Notes: generated from the letters alone by a model not told the origin. A stretch of DNA of 64,000 nt from Nitrospira sp. (GCA_036984305.1 BQWY01000001.1:2811501-2875500), one strand, 5' to 3'. Counted from the first letter of the stretch, positions 36,435 through 47,400 are shown. Program-made: numbers and translations.

Positions 36435-37715
36435 TCAACAACACGAGTGGCGATGGCCGCTAGACGGCTGCTGCTCTACCTCGTGCGCCCAAATGGGCCC
36501 ACTGAGAACTTGCACGGAGACCAGTTCACCCGCGTTCACCCGTTCCACCTCCGTCGGAATGTCGATGAGGCAATTCGCCTTGACCATCGACGTCAGAATC
36601 CCAGATCCCTGGTCTCCCGTAGTGCGAACCTTGAAGACCCCTTCCTCACGAGTCAGGATCCCGCGGAGAAAATGTCGGCGATCCGTCCGCTTCGCAAACT
36701 TCTCCTGAAACACCGCTTGTACGACCGGACGCCCATACCTTCGGCAGCCGCTCATCTTCAACATGGCAGGACGCACCAACTGTTCAAACGTCACCATGGA
36801 GGATACCGGATTACCCGGCAAACCGAATGCGAGTTTCCCCTGAATCTTCCCAAACGCCAGAGGTTGCCCAGGACGGATGGCCAGTTTCCAGAAATTCATC
36901 TCCGCGCCCAGTTCCTTGAAGACCGCCTTGGTGAAATCGTAATCGCCCATCGACACGCCGCCGGACAGCACGAGGATGTCGGTATTGAGACCATGCGAAA
37001 TTTTCTCTTTGAGATCGGCAGGATTATCCCGCGCGATGCCAAGCAACACAGGTATACCACCCGCCTCTCGCACCGCGGCCGCAATGCCATAGCTATTGGA
37101 ATTAATGATTTTCTCCTCGCTGAAGCGCTCGTCGAGATCGGCCAGTTCGTCGCCAGTCGACAAGATCGCGACCCGAGGCCGCTGGTAGACCAGCACGAAC
37201 GACTTGGCCAGAATAGCCAGCATCCCGGCTTCACCGGGTCGGATCGTCGTTCCTTTGGAGATGATACGATCGCCCTTCCGTACGTCCTCGCCTTGCGGCC
37301 GAATGTTGGATCCCCGAGCTTCTGGTTTAAACACGCGGACGATCGACCCCGTAGGCTCTGTATCCTCGACCTTTAAGACCGTATCGGCCCCCTTCGGAAC
37401 CGGAGCCCCGGTCATGATACGAATGGCCTGCCCAGGGCCGACGGTCTTCGTCGGCATTTTGCCAGCCGGCACATCCTCGATAATCGTCAGTTCCACCGCT
37501 TTCGAAATCGCGTGTTCCTGAGCGATATCATCAGATCGCACAGCAAACCCATCCATGGCGGAGTTGTCCCACGGTGGGTTGTCACGCTCCGCGATGATGT
37601 CCTCCCCCAACACCCGACCTACGGCGTCCAGAATAGACACTTTCTCCAGTCCCAAGGAGGACGCGGCCTCCAAGACGATTCGTTGAGCCTCTTCCAGTGG
37701 GGTCAGCCCTTGCAT
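36435..37715 (-). CDS. moeA: molybdopterin molybdenumtransferase MoeA
   Basis: A 426-residue MoeA. N-terminal marks are LDAVGRVLGEDI and DNPPWDNSAMDGFAV. The cofactor-binding central part has STGDEL and LSGGVSMGDYDFT, and GLPGNPVSSMVTFE is close to the C-terminal domain. It inserts molybdate into adenylylated molybdopterin. ATG 37715 follows the mrp stop by 5 bp; the longer reading from 37772 overlaps mrp and is rejected. The C-terminus ends in SSGHRHSCC, an unusual His/Cys tail that could bind metal. Confidence 0.92.
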   Translation of the reverse strand: MQGLTPLEEAQRIVLEAASSLGLEKVSILDAVGRVLGEDIIAERDNPPWDNSAMDGFAVRSDDIAQEHAISKAVELTIIEDVPAGKMPTKTVGPGQAIRIMTGAPVPKGADTVLKVEDTEPTGSIVRVFKPEARGSNIRPQGEDVRKGDRIISKGTTIRPGEAGMLAILAKSFVLVYQRPRVAILSTGDELADLDERFSEEKIINSNSYGIAAAVREAGGIPVLLGIARDNPADLKEKISHGLNTDILVLSGGVSMGDYDFTKAVFKELGAEMNFWKLAIRPGQPLAFGKIQGKLAFGLPGNPVSSMVTFEQLVRPAMLKMSGCRRYGRPVVQAVFQEKFAKRTDRRHFLRGILTREEGVFKVRTTGDQGSGILTSMVKANCLIDIPTEVERVNAGELVSVQVLSGPIWAHEVEQQPSSGHRHSCC

Positions 37716-37720
37716 CGAAA

Positions 37721-38674
37721 TCAGTGTCCGTGACGCGGGGCCACTTTGACCAGCGATCCCGCTTTCTTGCAAAAAGATTCGACTTGATTGGCAATACCAT
37801 GAAATGCGTCGGCCGTCGCCGTATCGGAATAGAACATGGCAAACGGCTCACCGGCGTCGGACTGCGTCACGACATCAGGATCCAAGGGGATGCGCCCCAA
37901 GAACGGGACCCCCATGTCCTGTGCGGATGCCTCGCCCCCGCCCTTGCGAAACACGTCGACATGCTTGTGGCAGTGCGGACATTCCAAACCGCTCATATTT
38001 TCCACGATGCCGATAATGGGCACCTCGCTGTCTTTGCAAAAGGACACCGACTTGCGTGAATCGAGAAGCGCGACCTCCTGAGGAGTCGTGATAATGACCG
38101 CCCCCGTCACCTCGCCCAAGAGATCGATGGTCGTGACCGATTCATTCCCGGTCCCTGGAGGGAGATCGATCAATAGAAAGTTCAAGTCCTGCCATTCCAC
38201 CCCACCCAGCAATTGATTGATGAACTCATATTTGTACGCGTCCCGCCAAATGATGGGGTCATCGGAATTCTGAAGCAGAAACGACATCGAGGCAATCTTG
38301 AGGTTGTACGCCTGAAATGGAATGATGCCCCCGGATGTACTGATTTTTAATTTTTGCCCTTCGGCGCCCACCATCTTGGGAATGTTCGGACCGTGGATAT
38401 CCAGGTCGCAAATGCCTACATGCCAGCCTTTTAAGGCCAGGCTCACCGCGAGGTTCGTCGTACACGTGCTTTTTCCAACTCCCCCCTTGTTGCTCATGAC
38501 CAACACTTTGTACTCGATCCTCTCCATGCGCTTGGCAATAAGCCATCGGCTGTGCCCTTCTTTGTCTTTCTGGCACGTCTCGTTTTCATCGCAGATCGCG
38601 CAGGCCCACATATACGTACACACGTCGCCGCTGCCTGCGCCGGGAGCATTGATGACATTGAGTTCCTTGGGCAT
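37721..38674 (-). CDS. mrp: Mrp/ApbC-type Fe-S cluster carrier ATPase
   Basis: A 317-residue P-loop ATPase. The deviant Walker A is KGGVGKST, followed by ICDLDIHGPNIPKM and IDLPPGTGNE. Two Cys groups are visible: CAICDENETC near the N-terminus and CPHC near residue 240, the pair that usually holds a bridging 4Fe-4S cluster between monomers. AAGGA lies 7 nt before ATG 38674. It delivers Fe-S clusters to target proteins. Its place between tatC and moeA suggests service to an exported Mo/Fe-S enzyme. Confidence 0.9.
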   Translation of the reverse strand: MPKELNVINAPGAGSGDVCTYMWACAICDENETCQKDKEGHSRWLIAKRMERIEYKVLVMSNKGGVGKSTCTTNLAVSLALKGWHVGICDLDIHGPNIPKMVGAEGQKLKISTSGGIIPFQAYNLKIASMSFLLQNSDDPIIWRDAYKYEFINQLLGGVEWQDLNFLLIDLPPGTGNESVTTIDLLGEVTGAVIITTPQEVALLDSRKSVSFCKDSEVPIIGIVENMSGLECPHCHKHVDVFRKGGGEASAQDMGVPFLGRIPLDPDVVTQSDAGEPFAMFYSDTATADAFHGIANQVESFCKKAGSLVKVAPRHGH

Positions 38675-38757
38675 CGTCAATTCCTTATGTCGGTGAAAAT
38701 ATGATTAGGCTGTCCTCTCTTCGAATACGCCATATCGGTCACGCACGGATCCGAGCT

Positions 38758-39723
38758 TCACCGTGGCCCGGCGCCCGTGGGCACCGCCAAATACTCGTCG
38801 CCCGCCTTCCCGCCGGACTTGGCGGTCTTTCCTTCCGGATGGGCGCTCCCGCCGGCTGGCGTCGGCACTAAACCGCTGTTTGCGGCAGCCTCCTCGGCAT
38901 CGGCCTGTCGCTTTTTCTTATTGAAGACACCCGCACTAATGATTCCGACTTCATAGAAGATATACATTGGGAGCGCCATCAGACACTGATTGAATGGATC
39001 GGGCGTGGGCGTGAGAAGAGCTGCGAAAATGAACGCGGCCAGAAAGGCCCACTTTCGATATTGCTTGAGGAATGGTGCATCGACCCAGCCGAGCTTGGCC
39101 ATCAGAGTAATCGCGAGCGGCACCTCGAAGATGATCCCAAAGACGAGTAAGAACCAGAGCGCAAATCCCACATATTGCGCGATGGAGATTTTTGGGATGA
39201 ACCCGGCGTTGACGCCGTAGGTAATGAGAAAATTGAGGGCAAATGGAAGGACAAAAAAGAAAGAAAAGGCGATCCCCGCGTAAAACGCCAGTGAACTCAA
39301 CAGTACGAAGGGCCCAACGAAGCGCCGTTCTTGGGAGTGCAATCCAGGGACGGTAAACTGCCACAGCTCCCACAAAATGTAGGGCGCCGCCAGCACAATC
39401 GCAAACAGCCCTGCGACCTTGACGTTCTGCCAAAGCGCTTCAGCCGGAGCAAGGAATACGAACGGGATTGTTTCGAGGTCCGTCGGTACCCATTCAAGAC
39501 GGCTGGGTACGAACATATTTTGCAGTGGGATCCGAATCCACGCCACGAGTGTTTCGGCGTAGAAAAAGGTCAGCACGAAGAGCACACCCGTAGCAACCAC
39601 GGCTCGAGTCAGTCGAGCCTGAAGTTCGACGAGATGCTCCATCACGGGCATCTTCTTGTCTTCCAGCGGCTTGAACACGCTGTCCTGCAGCCACTGGTTG
39701 AGCCTGTTCATTTGACCGGACAT
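38758..39723 (-). CDS. tatC: Tat translocase subunit TatC
   Basis: About 321 residues. TatC marks include MPVMEHLVELQARL (first cytosolic stretch), the F..P..LW..YVxPGL-type loop FVFLAPAEALWQNVK and LWELWQFTVPGLHSQERR. Six helices follow. The last 55 residues are a Lys/Ala/Gly-rich tail beyond the usual TatC end. I chose ATG 39723 because an upstream TTG at 39774 lies inside the terminator hairpin of the protease gene. It heads the run tatC-mrp-moeA-mobB-cytochrome-ABC. TatA/B are not in the window. Confidence 0.9.
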   Translation of the reverse strand: MSGQMNRLNQWLQDSVFKPLEDKKMPVMEHLVELQARLTRAVVATGVLFVLTFFYAETLVAWIRIPLQNMFVPSRLEWVPTDLETIPFVFLAPAEALWQNVKVAGLFAIVLAAPYILWELWQFTVPGLHSQERRFVGPFVLLSSLAFYAGIAFSFFFVLPFALNFLITYGVNAGFIPKISIAQYVGFALWFLLVFGIIFEVPLAITLMAKLGWVDAPFLKQYRKWAFLAAFIFAALLTPTPDPFNQCLMALPMYIFYEVGIISAGVFNKKKRQADAEEAAANSGLVPTPAGGSAHPEGKTAKSGGKAGDEYLAVPTGAGPR

Positions 39724-39760
39724 GGTACTCGTCGGAGGCTTACCGTAAAGAAGTAAAGAC

Positions 39761-39795
39761 GGAGGTTGAGACAACCCTGCGGTTGCTCAACCTCC
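39761..39795 (-). terminator. terminator between protease and tatC
   Basis: A long hairpin with arms GGAGGTTGAG...CAACC and GGTTG...CTCAACCTCC around a CTGC loop, with a single bulged A. On the minus strand it is followed by GTCTTTACTTCTTTACGG, which is T-rich. It lies 30 nt past the protease stop. tatC is then either read through or has a promoter in the 37 nt left. Confidence 0.8.
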
Positions 39796-39824
39796 AAATC
39801 TCGCGCAACCTGCTTCCGCCACCC

Positions 39825-41324
39825 CTATTTCGGATTGACGGCCACAAAGAGGTTGTTTCCCTGCCGGCTCAGCAAGAGCACGACCATTTCGTCTTTCGTG
39901 ATCTTGCCCGCGGCCTTCGTATAGTCGTCGAGATTCTTCACTACCTCGTGGTTGACTTCCTGGATGACGTCCCCTCGCTGGATGCCCGCCGCTTCCGCCG
40001 CACTCCCTGCCTCGACCGATCCAACGAGTACGCCCGTGGTTTTTGCCGGCACATTAAATTGCCCCATCGTGGAGGGATCCAAAGGCTGAACGCGGAGACC
40101 GGCCAGCACATTATCCGGTGGCTTCACTCCCTCCGGGGCAGGCGACTGACCAGGTTCACGTCTTGCCAACACCTCATCGGACGGCCGCTCCGCAACCTTG
40201 ACCTTGAGCGTGTGTTCTTTCCCATCGCGCAGCACCTTGACGTCCGCTTCGTGCCCAACAATGGTGCGCGCGACCAGGTTTCGAAGCTGGCTGACGCTCT
40301 GCACTTCCTTTCCGTTAAACGCGATCACGACGTCACCCCGCTTGATTCCCGCTGCAAACGACGGTCCCGCTTCGTTTACATCGCTGATCAGCACTCCCTT
40401 GCGGTTTTCGGGAATTTTGAAGGATTTGGCCAATGCCGGGGTGATTTCCTGGATGGCCACGCCCATCCACCCGCGGATCACCTTCCCGGTCTTGACCAGA
40501 CTGTCCACAATGTCCGTGGCGATCGTGCTGGGAATCGCAAATCCGATCCCTTCAGATCCACCGGTTCGTGAGAATATCGCAGTGTTGATTCCGATTAACT
40601 CTCCGTTCATGTTGACCAAGGCGCCACCCGAATTACCCGGATTGATCGCCGCATCGGTCTGAATAAAATCTTCGTAATCTGCAATCCCCACGTTTCCACG
40701 ACCGAGGGCGCTGATAATGCCGAGCGTAACCGTACTGCTGAGGCCGAAAGGACTGCCGACGGCCAGGACCAAATCGCCGACTTGAAGTTTTTCATAGTCG
40801 GCCCATTTCAGCGCAGATGGGAGGTCCTTGACCTCGATCTTGACCACCGCCAAATCGGTCTTCGGATCGGTCCCGACGATCTTCCCCGGGAACTCCCGTT
40901 TGTCGCTCAGCGTCACGGTAATCTGGGACGCGTTTTCGACCACATGGTTGTTGGTCACGATATAGCCGTTGGTATCGATGATGACGCCGGATCCGGCACT
41001 TTGCTCAGGCCGACCGTGGGGGCCAGGGGAAGGTGGACCAGGCGGCGGTTCCATCCCGGGCGGTTCTTCACCGGGCGGGCCACCGAACGGACCGGGAGGA
41101 AGTTGCCGACGACCTTCTCTCCGTCCCTCTCCCCCCGTCACGGCGATATTGACGACGGCCGGCGTAACCCTTTTCACGATCTCCGCGAATCCTTGAGCCA
41201 TTTCGGCAGGGACAGCCGCCTGCCCGACAGAAGGATGCTCCACATGCATCGCCAGCAAGAGACCGGCTGTCACCAGGATCGCTCCTACGACCCGCCTCCC
41301 AAGACCCCCACGTCGACTCTTCAT
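39825..41324 (-). CDS. degP: DegP/HtrA-type periplasmic serine protease
   Basis: A 499-residue Do-family protease: signal peptide (about residues 1-36), then a proline-rich LA-loop-like insert (GPFGGPPGEEPPGMEPPPGP). The catalytic triad is His in TNNHVV, Asp in TDLAVVKI and Ser in GNSGGAL. Two PDZ domains follow (GWMGVAIQEITPAL and LRVQPLDPSTM onward). It degrades or refolds misfolded envelope proteins. GGGAGG lies 4 nt before the ATG. It is transcribed alone, between a 490-bp gap and a terminator. Confidence 0.93.
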   Translation of the reverse strand: MKSRRGGLGRRVVGAILVTAGLLLAMHVEHPSVGQAAVPAEMAQGFAEIVKRVTPAVVNIAVTGGEGRREGRRQLPPGPFGGPPGEEPPGMEPPPGPPSPGPHGRPEQSAGSGVIIDTNGYIVTNNHVVENASQITVTLSDKREFPGKIVGTDPKTDLAVVKIEVKDLPSALKWADYEKLQVGDLVLAVGSPFGLSSTVTLGIISALGRGNVGIADYEDFIQTDAAINPGNSGGALVNMNGELIGINTAIFSRTGGSEGIGFAIPSTIATDIVDSLVKTGKVIRGWMGVAIQEITPALAKSFKIPENRKGVLISDVNEAGPSFAAGIKRGDVVIAFNGKEVQSVSQLRNLVARTIVGHEADVKVLRDGKEHTLKVKVAERPSDEVLARREPGQSPAPEGVKPPDNVLAGLRVQPLDPSTMGQFNVPAKTTGVLVGSVEAGSAAEAAGIQRGDVIQEVNHEVVKNLDDYTKAAGKITKDEMVVLLLSRQGNNLFVAVNPK

Positions 41325-41813
41325 TGTGCCTCCCTTACGTTCACCACGAGCGTCGCCAGCCTCCGCTACCAGCCTCTCGTTCGAGGTATCGTGAACTCAT
41401 CAGACGGACGCCCAAGCACGCCCGAAACCTAGGCATTCTACACCATCGGAAAAGCCGTCTTCAAAGAGGAAAAGTCGCCTGTGGGTTGACCTGCTATGGG
41501 AGCCGAGTAAGAACCGCAGGTGGGGACGCGGGACGAATGAATGCCGCGCACACAACCGTACCATCGAACGTCCACATGGAATTACATTGCGGAGGGTCTA
41601 GGAGAGCGGAAGGAAGACCGCGAAGGTACGGCCTTATCGATGGTGGAACCGGATTACGCAAGCTCAACCAGAGTGCAATCGAGTCATTCTGACGCTGCTC
41701 AGTCAAACGATGTACAATTCAACTCCCTACAAACCACACCTCAAACTTCATAGGAAGGCGACGGCCCCAGAACGGTGCACCAATTCGGCCCACGCTCCGG
41801 GGTTAGCATGACG
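41325..41813. other. 490-bp gap upstream of the protease
   Basis: I see no gene, RNA or clear promoter box. It must carry the protease promoter. Short open frames here lack ribosome sites. Confidence 0.4.
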
Positions 41814-42575
41814 CTAGGCCGGACGAGGTGAGGTCTGACCATTGGTACCTCCGGTGGAAACGGCGGTAGGGATGAATGATTGGTCCAGGGCGACCGAACG
41901 TGAATAGATGGCCGCGGCTTGGCTCCGTCTCGAAATATTCAGCTTCTTGTAGATGTTCACCAGATAATTCTTGACCGTCTTATCACTGAGCTTCATCTCA
42001 CGGGCGATTTCTTTGTTGGTCATTCCTTGGGCCAATAACGGCAGAAGACGGCGCTCCTGCGACGAGAGGGGGGTTTTCTTCCCTTTACCCTCGCGAATAT
42101 CTCGCACGAGACCGAACAGGGTATCTGTCAGGCGAGGATCGATGACGCTATGTCCCTGTGTTACGGAATGGAGGGCACGGATGAGATCTTCGGAGGAAAT
42201 ATTCTTGAGAATACATCCATGTGTCCCTGCGCGCACCACGGTTGCCAATGTCGATTCGTCGAATCGGTGCGACATAAAGAGCACGCGCCGGTCCCGACAG
42301 ACATCAAAGACTTCAGTCAAGAAATTCGGCCGTTCCGCTTCAGGGGCCGTTAGATCCATCACCACAACGTCTGGGCGCAAGCGCTGGATCTTCGGGGAAG
42401 CGGCTTGCCAGCTACGTTCCTCGCCCACCACGATGACGTCACCCTCTTTCTCCAGCACGATTCGCATCCCGATACGCTCTAGATCATGGCCGTCAACCAG
42501 GAAAATTCTGATACGCTTCGCTCGACTCGTCACTCGTGCCCCCCGTTCTGTAACACTTTCCTCCAGCGTGAGCAT
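41814..42575 (-). CDS. NarL/LuxR-type response regulator with altered acidic pocket
   Basis: A 253-residue regulator. The receiver domain at about 20-140 has the phosphate-accepting Asp in VVMDLTAP, Ser in LFMSHR and Lys in CILKN. The first acidic pair reads VDGHD instead of the usual DDH, so Mg2+ binding may be weakened. The HTH LuxR domain follows (LSSQERRLLPLLAQGMTNKE). A 35-residue Thr/Ser-rich tail ends the protein. GGAGG lies 7 nt before the ATG. No kinase is adjacent, so it is an orphan regulator. Confidence 0.85.
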   Translation of the reverse strand: MLTLEESVTERGARVTSRAKRIRIFLVDGHDLERIGMRIVLEKEGDVIVVGEERSWQAASPKIQRLRPDVVVMDLTAPEAERPNFLTEVFDVCRDRRVLFMSHRFDESTLATVVRAGTHGCILKNISSEDLIRALHSVTQGHSVIDPRLTDTLFGLVRDIREGKGKKTPLSSQERRLLPLLAQGMTNKEIAREMKLSDKTVKNYLVNIYKKLNISRRSQAAAIYSRSVALDQSFIPTAVSTGGTNGQTSPRPA

Positions 42576-42976
42576 GGATAGGCCTCCATTACAGTTGAAA
42601 CGCTTCGTGCTGGGGCGACCCCGTCAATGACCGTCACACTTTTCGGCGGTCAAAAAGGACACTAGCACACCAGCAGGCTTGCCTTAAGCAGTTCCCATAC
42701 CAGAAGACAATTTTCGGTCATTCTCCCAAGCCTCTTGGCCCGACGTCGCAAGCTCGTTGTTTTATTGAGCAGTATTCTGTATATGGCGATTTATCAGACA
42801 GGTACATTTGGCCCTATATCAGGGAAGGTCCCGGGCCATTTGTGGTTAGACGACCATGCTATATGGTCATTACACCATAGGCTTGAAGGAACGGGGAAAC
42901 CCGACGCAATTTGCCGAAGATAGATATAGATAATAGGCAGGTCTTCATAAAAAAGGGTGGTGATGAGGATCGTTTT
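42576..42976. other. 400-bp gap with one dyad
   Basis: No gene seen. A dyad GACCAT-gctat-ATGGTC lies at 42852-42868. The segment around 42760-42870 is AT-richer and may contain a promoter for the response regulator on the minus strand, but I found no pair of boxes that I trust. Confidence 0.4.
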
Positions 42977-44416
42977 TTACTTCTTCTTGCCCGGGGGGTG
43001 AATCCCCCATCGCTGCAACTTCACGTGGAGAGCCTTGTAATCAATCTGAAGACGGCGGGCCGCCTCGGCCTTGTTCCAACCCGTCTCCTCAAGCATTCGG
43101 GTTACCGCCCGGCGTTGCGCAGCCTCCGCCGCCATGCGTCCGATCTGTGCCAAGGATAGGTTTCCACTCTCCCAGGACCTCAAGGGCGACAGGTCATCTC
43201 CATCTTCCTGAGCTCCCGACGCGTTGACTCCTGATTCCAATACGCGTCGGACATGTGCCGGCAAGTGAGTCGGTCGTATGATCCGGTCTGCGACGATCAC
43301 GGCAGCACGAATGGCGTTCTCCAACTCCCGAATATTGCCCGGCCAAGGATATTCCTCCATCAGTCGAAGCGCCTGCGCGGAGATGCCTTGAACCTTCGTC
43401 TTATAGGCTCGATTCGCCCGCATGAGAAGTAAATGCGCCAGCAAAGGGATGTCTTCCCGCCGTTCACGCAGTGCGGGCACCCGAAGGATGACGGCATTGA
43501 GCCGGTAATACAGATCACGTCGGAAGGTACCCTCTGCCACCATGGCTTCGAGATTCGCATTGGTCGCGGCCACCACCCGTACGTCCGCTTTGATGACTTC
43601 TCGCCCTCCAAGCCGATCGAATTCCTTGAACTGCAGAACTCGCAGGAACTTGGCTTGGATCCCAATGGGCAAGTTACCGACCTCGTCAAGCAGCAATGTT
43701 CCGCCTTGCGCACGTTCCATACGCCCTGGTTTCGACTGCGAGGCGCCCGTAAATGCACCGGCTTCATGACCAAACAGTTCGGATTCGACCAGTTCTTGCG
43801 GAATGGCTCCGCAGTCGAGCGGAACGAACGGAGCGTGTCGCCGTCCGCTCAGTGCATGCAGCACCCTGGCAACAAGCTCCTTCCCCGTTCCGCTTTCTCC
43901 GAGAATGAGCACCGGCACGTCGTACGGCGCGACTCTCTTCAGTTGCTCTGTGAGCTCCAAGATTGCTGGGCTCATCCCGACAATATCACCCAGCGAAGCC
44001 GCCGCAGCACCATCTCCCCCCAGATCCGCCAGCTCGCGCATCAACGTTTGCAAATGAAGGCAGTTCCGGATCGTAATGGCCAACTTGGGAAGGGATACCG
44101 GCTTGGTGACATAGTCAAACGCCCCAGCCTGGACTGCCTCCTCAGCATCTTTCTGGCTAGCAAATGCCGACAACATAATGACCTTGTACCGGCCGAGTTC
44201 CGGAAGAAGATGCGTTTTCAGCAACTCCAGTCCATTCCCATCCGACAACCGCATATCCAAAAGGACCAAGTCAGGCAACTCGCGCCGAACCGCGGCAGTC
44301 GCTCCGCGCGCACTGTCGACAACGATGGGTTGAAACCCCTCGTCGCGTAAAAACTCATCCAACATTTGCCCAATATGCGGATCGTCATCGACGATTAAGA
44401 TACGCGGTCCAGACAT
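42977..44416 (-). CDS. NtrC-family sigma-54 response regulator
   Basis: A 479-residue regulator. The receiver domain (1-120) has ILIVDDDPHIG, the phosphate-accepting Asp in LVLLDMRLSDG and Lys in YVTKPVSL. The AAA+ domain has Walker A GESGTGKE, a normal GAFTGA loop, LLLDEVGNL and the arginine finger stretch. A Fis-type HTH ends it (NKAEAARRLQIDYKALHVKL). AGGAG lies 3 nt before the ATG. It starts 6 bp after the stop of the multi-PAS histidine kinase, so the two are a cognate pair. Confidence 0.93.
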   Translation of the reverse strand: MSGPRILIVDDDPHIGQMLDEFLRDEGFQPIVVDSARGATAAVRRELPDLVLLDMRLSDGNGLELLKTHLLPELGRYKVIMLSAFASQKDAEEAVQAGAFDYVTKPVSLPKLAITIRNCLHLQTLMRELADLGGDGAAAASLGDIVGMSPAILELTEQLKRVAPYDVPVLILGESGTGKELVARVLHALSGRRHAPFVPLDCGAIPQELVESELFGHEAGAFTGASQSKPGRMERAQGGTLLLDEVGNLPIGIQAKFLRVLQFKEFDRLGGREVIKADVRVVAATNANLEAMVAEGTFRRDLYYRLNAVILRVPALRERREDIPLLAHLLLMRANRAYKTKVQGISAQALRLMEEYPWPGNIRELENAIRAAVIVADRIIRPTHLPAHVRRVLESGVNASGAQEDGDDLSPLRSWESGNLSLAQIGRMAAEAAQRRAVTRMLEETGWNKAEAARRLQIDYKALHVKLQRWGIHPPGKKK

Positions 44417-44422
44417 ACACTC

Positions 44423-47400
44423 CTACTTCCGGGCGCGGGAATACGTCCGCACGCCACCAGGGGCGGTTCGACCGTTCTCGCTGATCGGGAGCCGAACGAT
44501 AAAGGCAGCCCCCCTCCCCGGCTCGCTTTGGCAAGCAATCGTTCCCGACACCTCGTTTACAATTCGTCGACAAATCGCCAGACCCAACCCCGTCCCTTCC
44601 CCGACAGGTTTCGTCGTGAAAAAAGGATCAAAGATTCGAGGCAGATGCTCAGGCATAATCCCGGGCCCATTGTCACTCAACCAACACTCTACCACCTTCC
44701 CCTCCGGCGTCTCGGACACTTGAAGCGAAAATTCGATTCGCCCGGCCCCATTGGCTGACTGCAACGCCTGCCTGGCATTCGTCAAGAGATTAAGGAAGAC
44801 CTGAATAAGCGCCTGGGGATCGGCCACCACAGGGGGGGTGGAGGCAGGGAAATCCGTGGTAATCGCAATCTCGCGTGAACGAAGGTCACTACGCAAGAGA
44901 GAGACCGCTCGACGCGCAATCAGCGGCACATCGCATCGCTCCCGCACACCGGTGGACGCGTGAGCGGTGCTCAGAAACTGGCTGACGATGCCGGTGGCTC
45001 GTGACGCCGCATCCTGCGCTGCAATCAGTTCCGTTCGAATGGCCTTGAGTTGTCGACGTTTGAGATTGCGCTCGATCAGCTGCAGATGACCCGTGATCAC
45101 GAAGAGCGGATTATTGAGCTCATGGGCTACTCCCGCCGTGATGGTTCCCAGCGTCGCGAGTCGATCCGCATGGCGCAGCCGCTGCTCCAGCATTTGCCGT
45201 TCGGTGATATCCCGTGCTGTCGCACACGTATATCCGACACCCTCATGCTCAAGATACCGAACCGACACGTCGACCGGAAATTCGCGACCGTCTTTAGCGC
45301 GATGAACTGTCTCGTAATGCAAGCGCTCCCCGTCCTTGAGCAGCGCCAATCGCGATGAAAAACGTTCAGGATCGTACTGTGGGGCAATCTCGGCAATGGT
45401 CAATTGGAGCAGCTCCTCCTCCGGGTATCCCAATGATCGGCACGCCTCCTGGTTCGCATAGACGATGCGCATGTCCGGGCTGGCCACGAGTATGGCGTCA
45501 GCGGCATGATCCATGGCGAATTGGGTAAATCGAAGCTGGCGTTCCTGTTCGCGGCGTGCGGTCACATCAGTGAATAGCCCATACCATACAATGGCTCCAT
45601 CCGCCTGCCTCTCTGGAAGCGAGCTTCCGCGCAGCCATCGAATAGTCCCGTTCCGTGATCGGACACGAAACTCATGTGTCCAAGGAGTGCACCCGATTGC
45701 TGAAGCACCGATGGAAGTGGCAAGGCCTTCCAAGTCTTCTGGAACCACGGCCTGCCATCCAACCTGGGCGTCCGCCTCCAACTCCCAGGATTCGCACCCA
45801 AGCAGCTCGAGCGTTCCGCGACTGGCGAATGGAAAGCTCTGCGCGCCGTCGGGGCCGACGCGATATTGATAGACGACCCCAGGCACAGCGTCAGTAATTC
45901 TTCTCAAGTTCGCCTGACTCTGATGAAGAGCATCTTCCGCCTGCTGGCGTTCAAGCTCAGCCGCAGCTCGACTGACGAAAATGCGCAAAAGTGATTCCGC
46001 TTGCGGAGGGTGTTCGAACGGCCGCTTTTTCATGAGCCCGAGCATGCCAAGAACCTCCCCACCCGTACCCGTCAGCGGCACCCCGAGGTAGCTCGCCACT
46101 CCTCGTCGTTGAAACAATGGGAAGTGCGGAAACGCCTGCGACAGCCCCGTCGAGATCAAATACGGGGCCGCCCCGTGCAACACGCGCTCGCACGGTGTGC
46201 CGGACAGATCGTATTCGAAATTATCGAGATGACGCCCGTCCCCATACACGGCAACTGTTCGGACACGTGCGGACGCTTGGGATACCGGAACCGTCACAAC
46301 GACATAATCGACCTCCAGCACCCGCGAGAGATGTTCCACCAGAGACTGGAAAAACGCTGCCCCGGTTACAGCGGACACGCCTTCGGCGACCTGGAGCAAT
46401 GCCTTCTCCGCACGTGTGCGCTCGGTGATGTCGGTCCCAACGGTCACTAGGCATTGGGCGCCTCCTAGCTCGATCATTTCAGAGGAGATCAAGAAATCGC
46501 GGACCTCCCCTTCTTTCGTGCGCAGGAGGGCAGGGAAATCAGTCACCGATCCATCGCGGCGGACCTGTTCGAGGAATCGAGCGCGTTGGTCCGGCTTCAC
46601 CCACACCTGAACGGCATCCGTCGTTTGAGCGATGATCTCCGAAGGGGCATATCCAAACTTATCGCTGGCGGCACGGTTGGCATCGACAATCGTGCCGTTT
46701 CCCAACTCGGTGATCGTGATGGGATGCGGGCTGGCGCGAAACGCCTTGGCGAAACGCTCTTCGCTGGCCCTAAGAGCCTGCTCAGCCAATTTACGATCGG
46801 TGATGTCGACGGTTGCACCGGTCATCCGAATGGGCCGGCCCACTTCATCCCGTTGGAGCGAGCCTCGAACCATGGTCCATACGTGCTTCCCACCCTTGTG
46901 CAACATGCATAGCTCGCATTCGTACTGATTCACGTGCCCTTGGTACACCGAGTCGTGCGTCGACAGCGCGATCCCACGATCGTCCTCGTGGACGAGCCGC
47001 AACCAGGCTTGCGGATTCGTTCCGATTTCACCCGGCTCGTACCCGAACATCGCGTGAAGATTTGCGTCGCCGGTATAGAAACCAGTTCGATAGTCCACCT
47101 CCCAGACACCCACTTTGGCGATACCCGTCGCGCGGGCATAACGCTCCTCACTGGTTCTCAACGCGACCTCGGCATGCTTTCGTTGAGTGATGTCCTGAAT
47201 CAATGCGAGGGAACTCCGGTACTGGCCTTCTGCATTTCGGATGGACGAAACGCTTGTCAAGGCCCACATGAGGCCACCGTCTTTTCTGAGATACCGCATC
47301 TCGATCGTGCCGCTTTTGACTTCGCGCGCCTGCAACTGCCGGAGAAGGGCCGAATTCTTCTCCAGATCGTCCGGATGGGTGATACCGCTTATGCCGAGTT

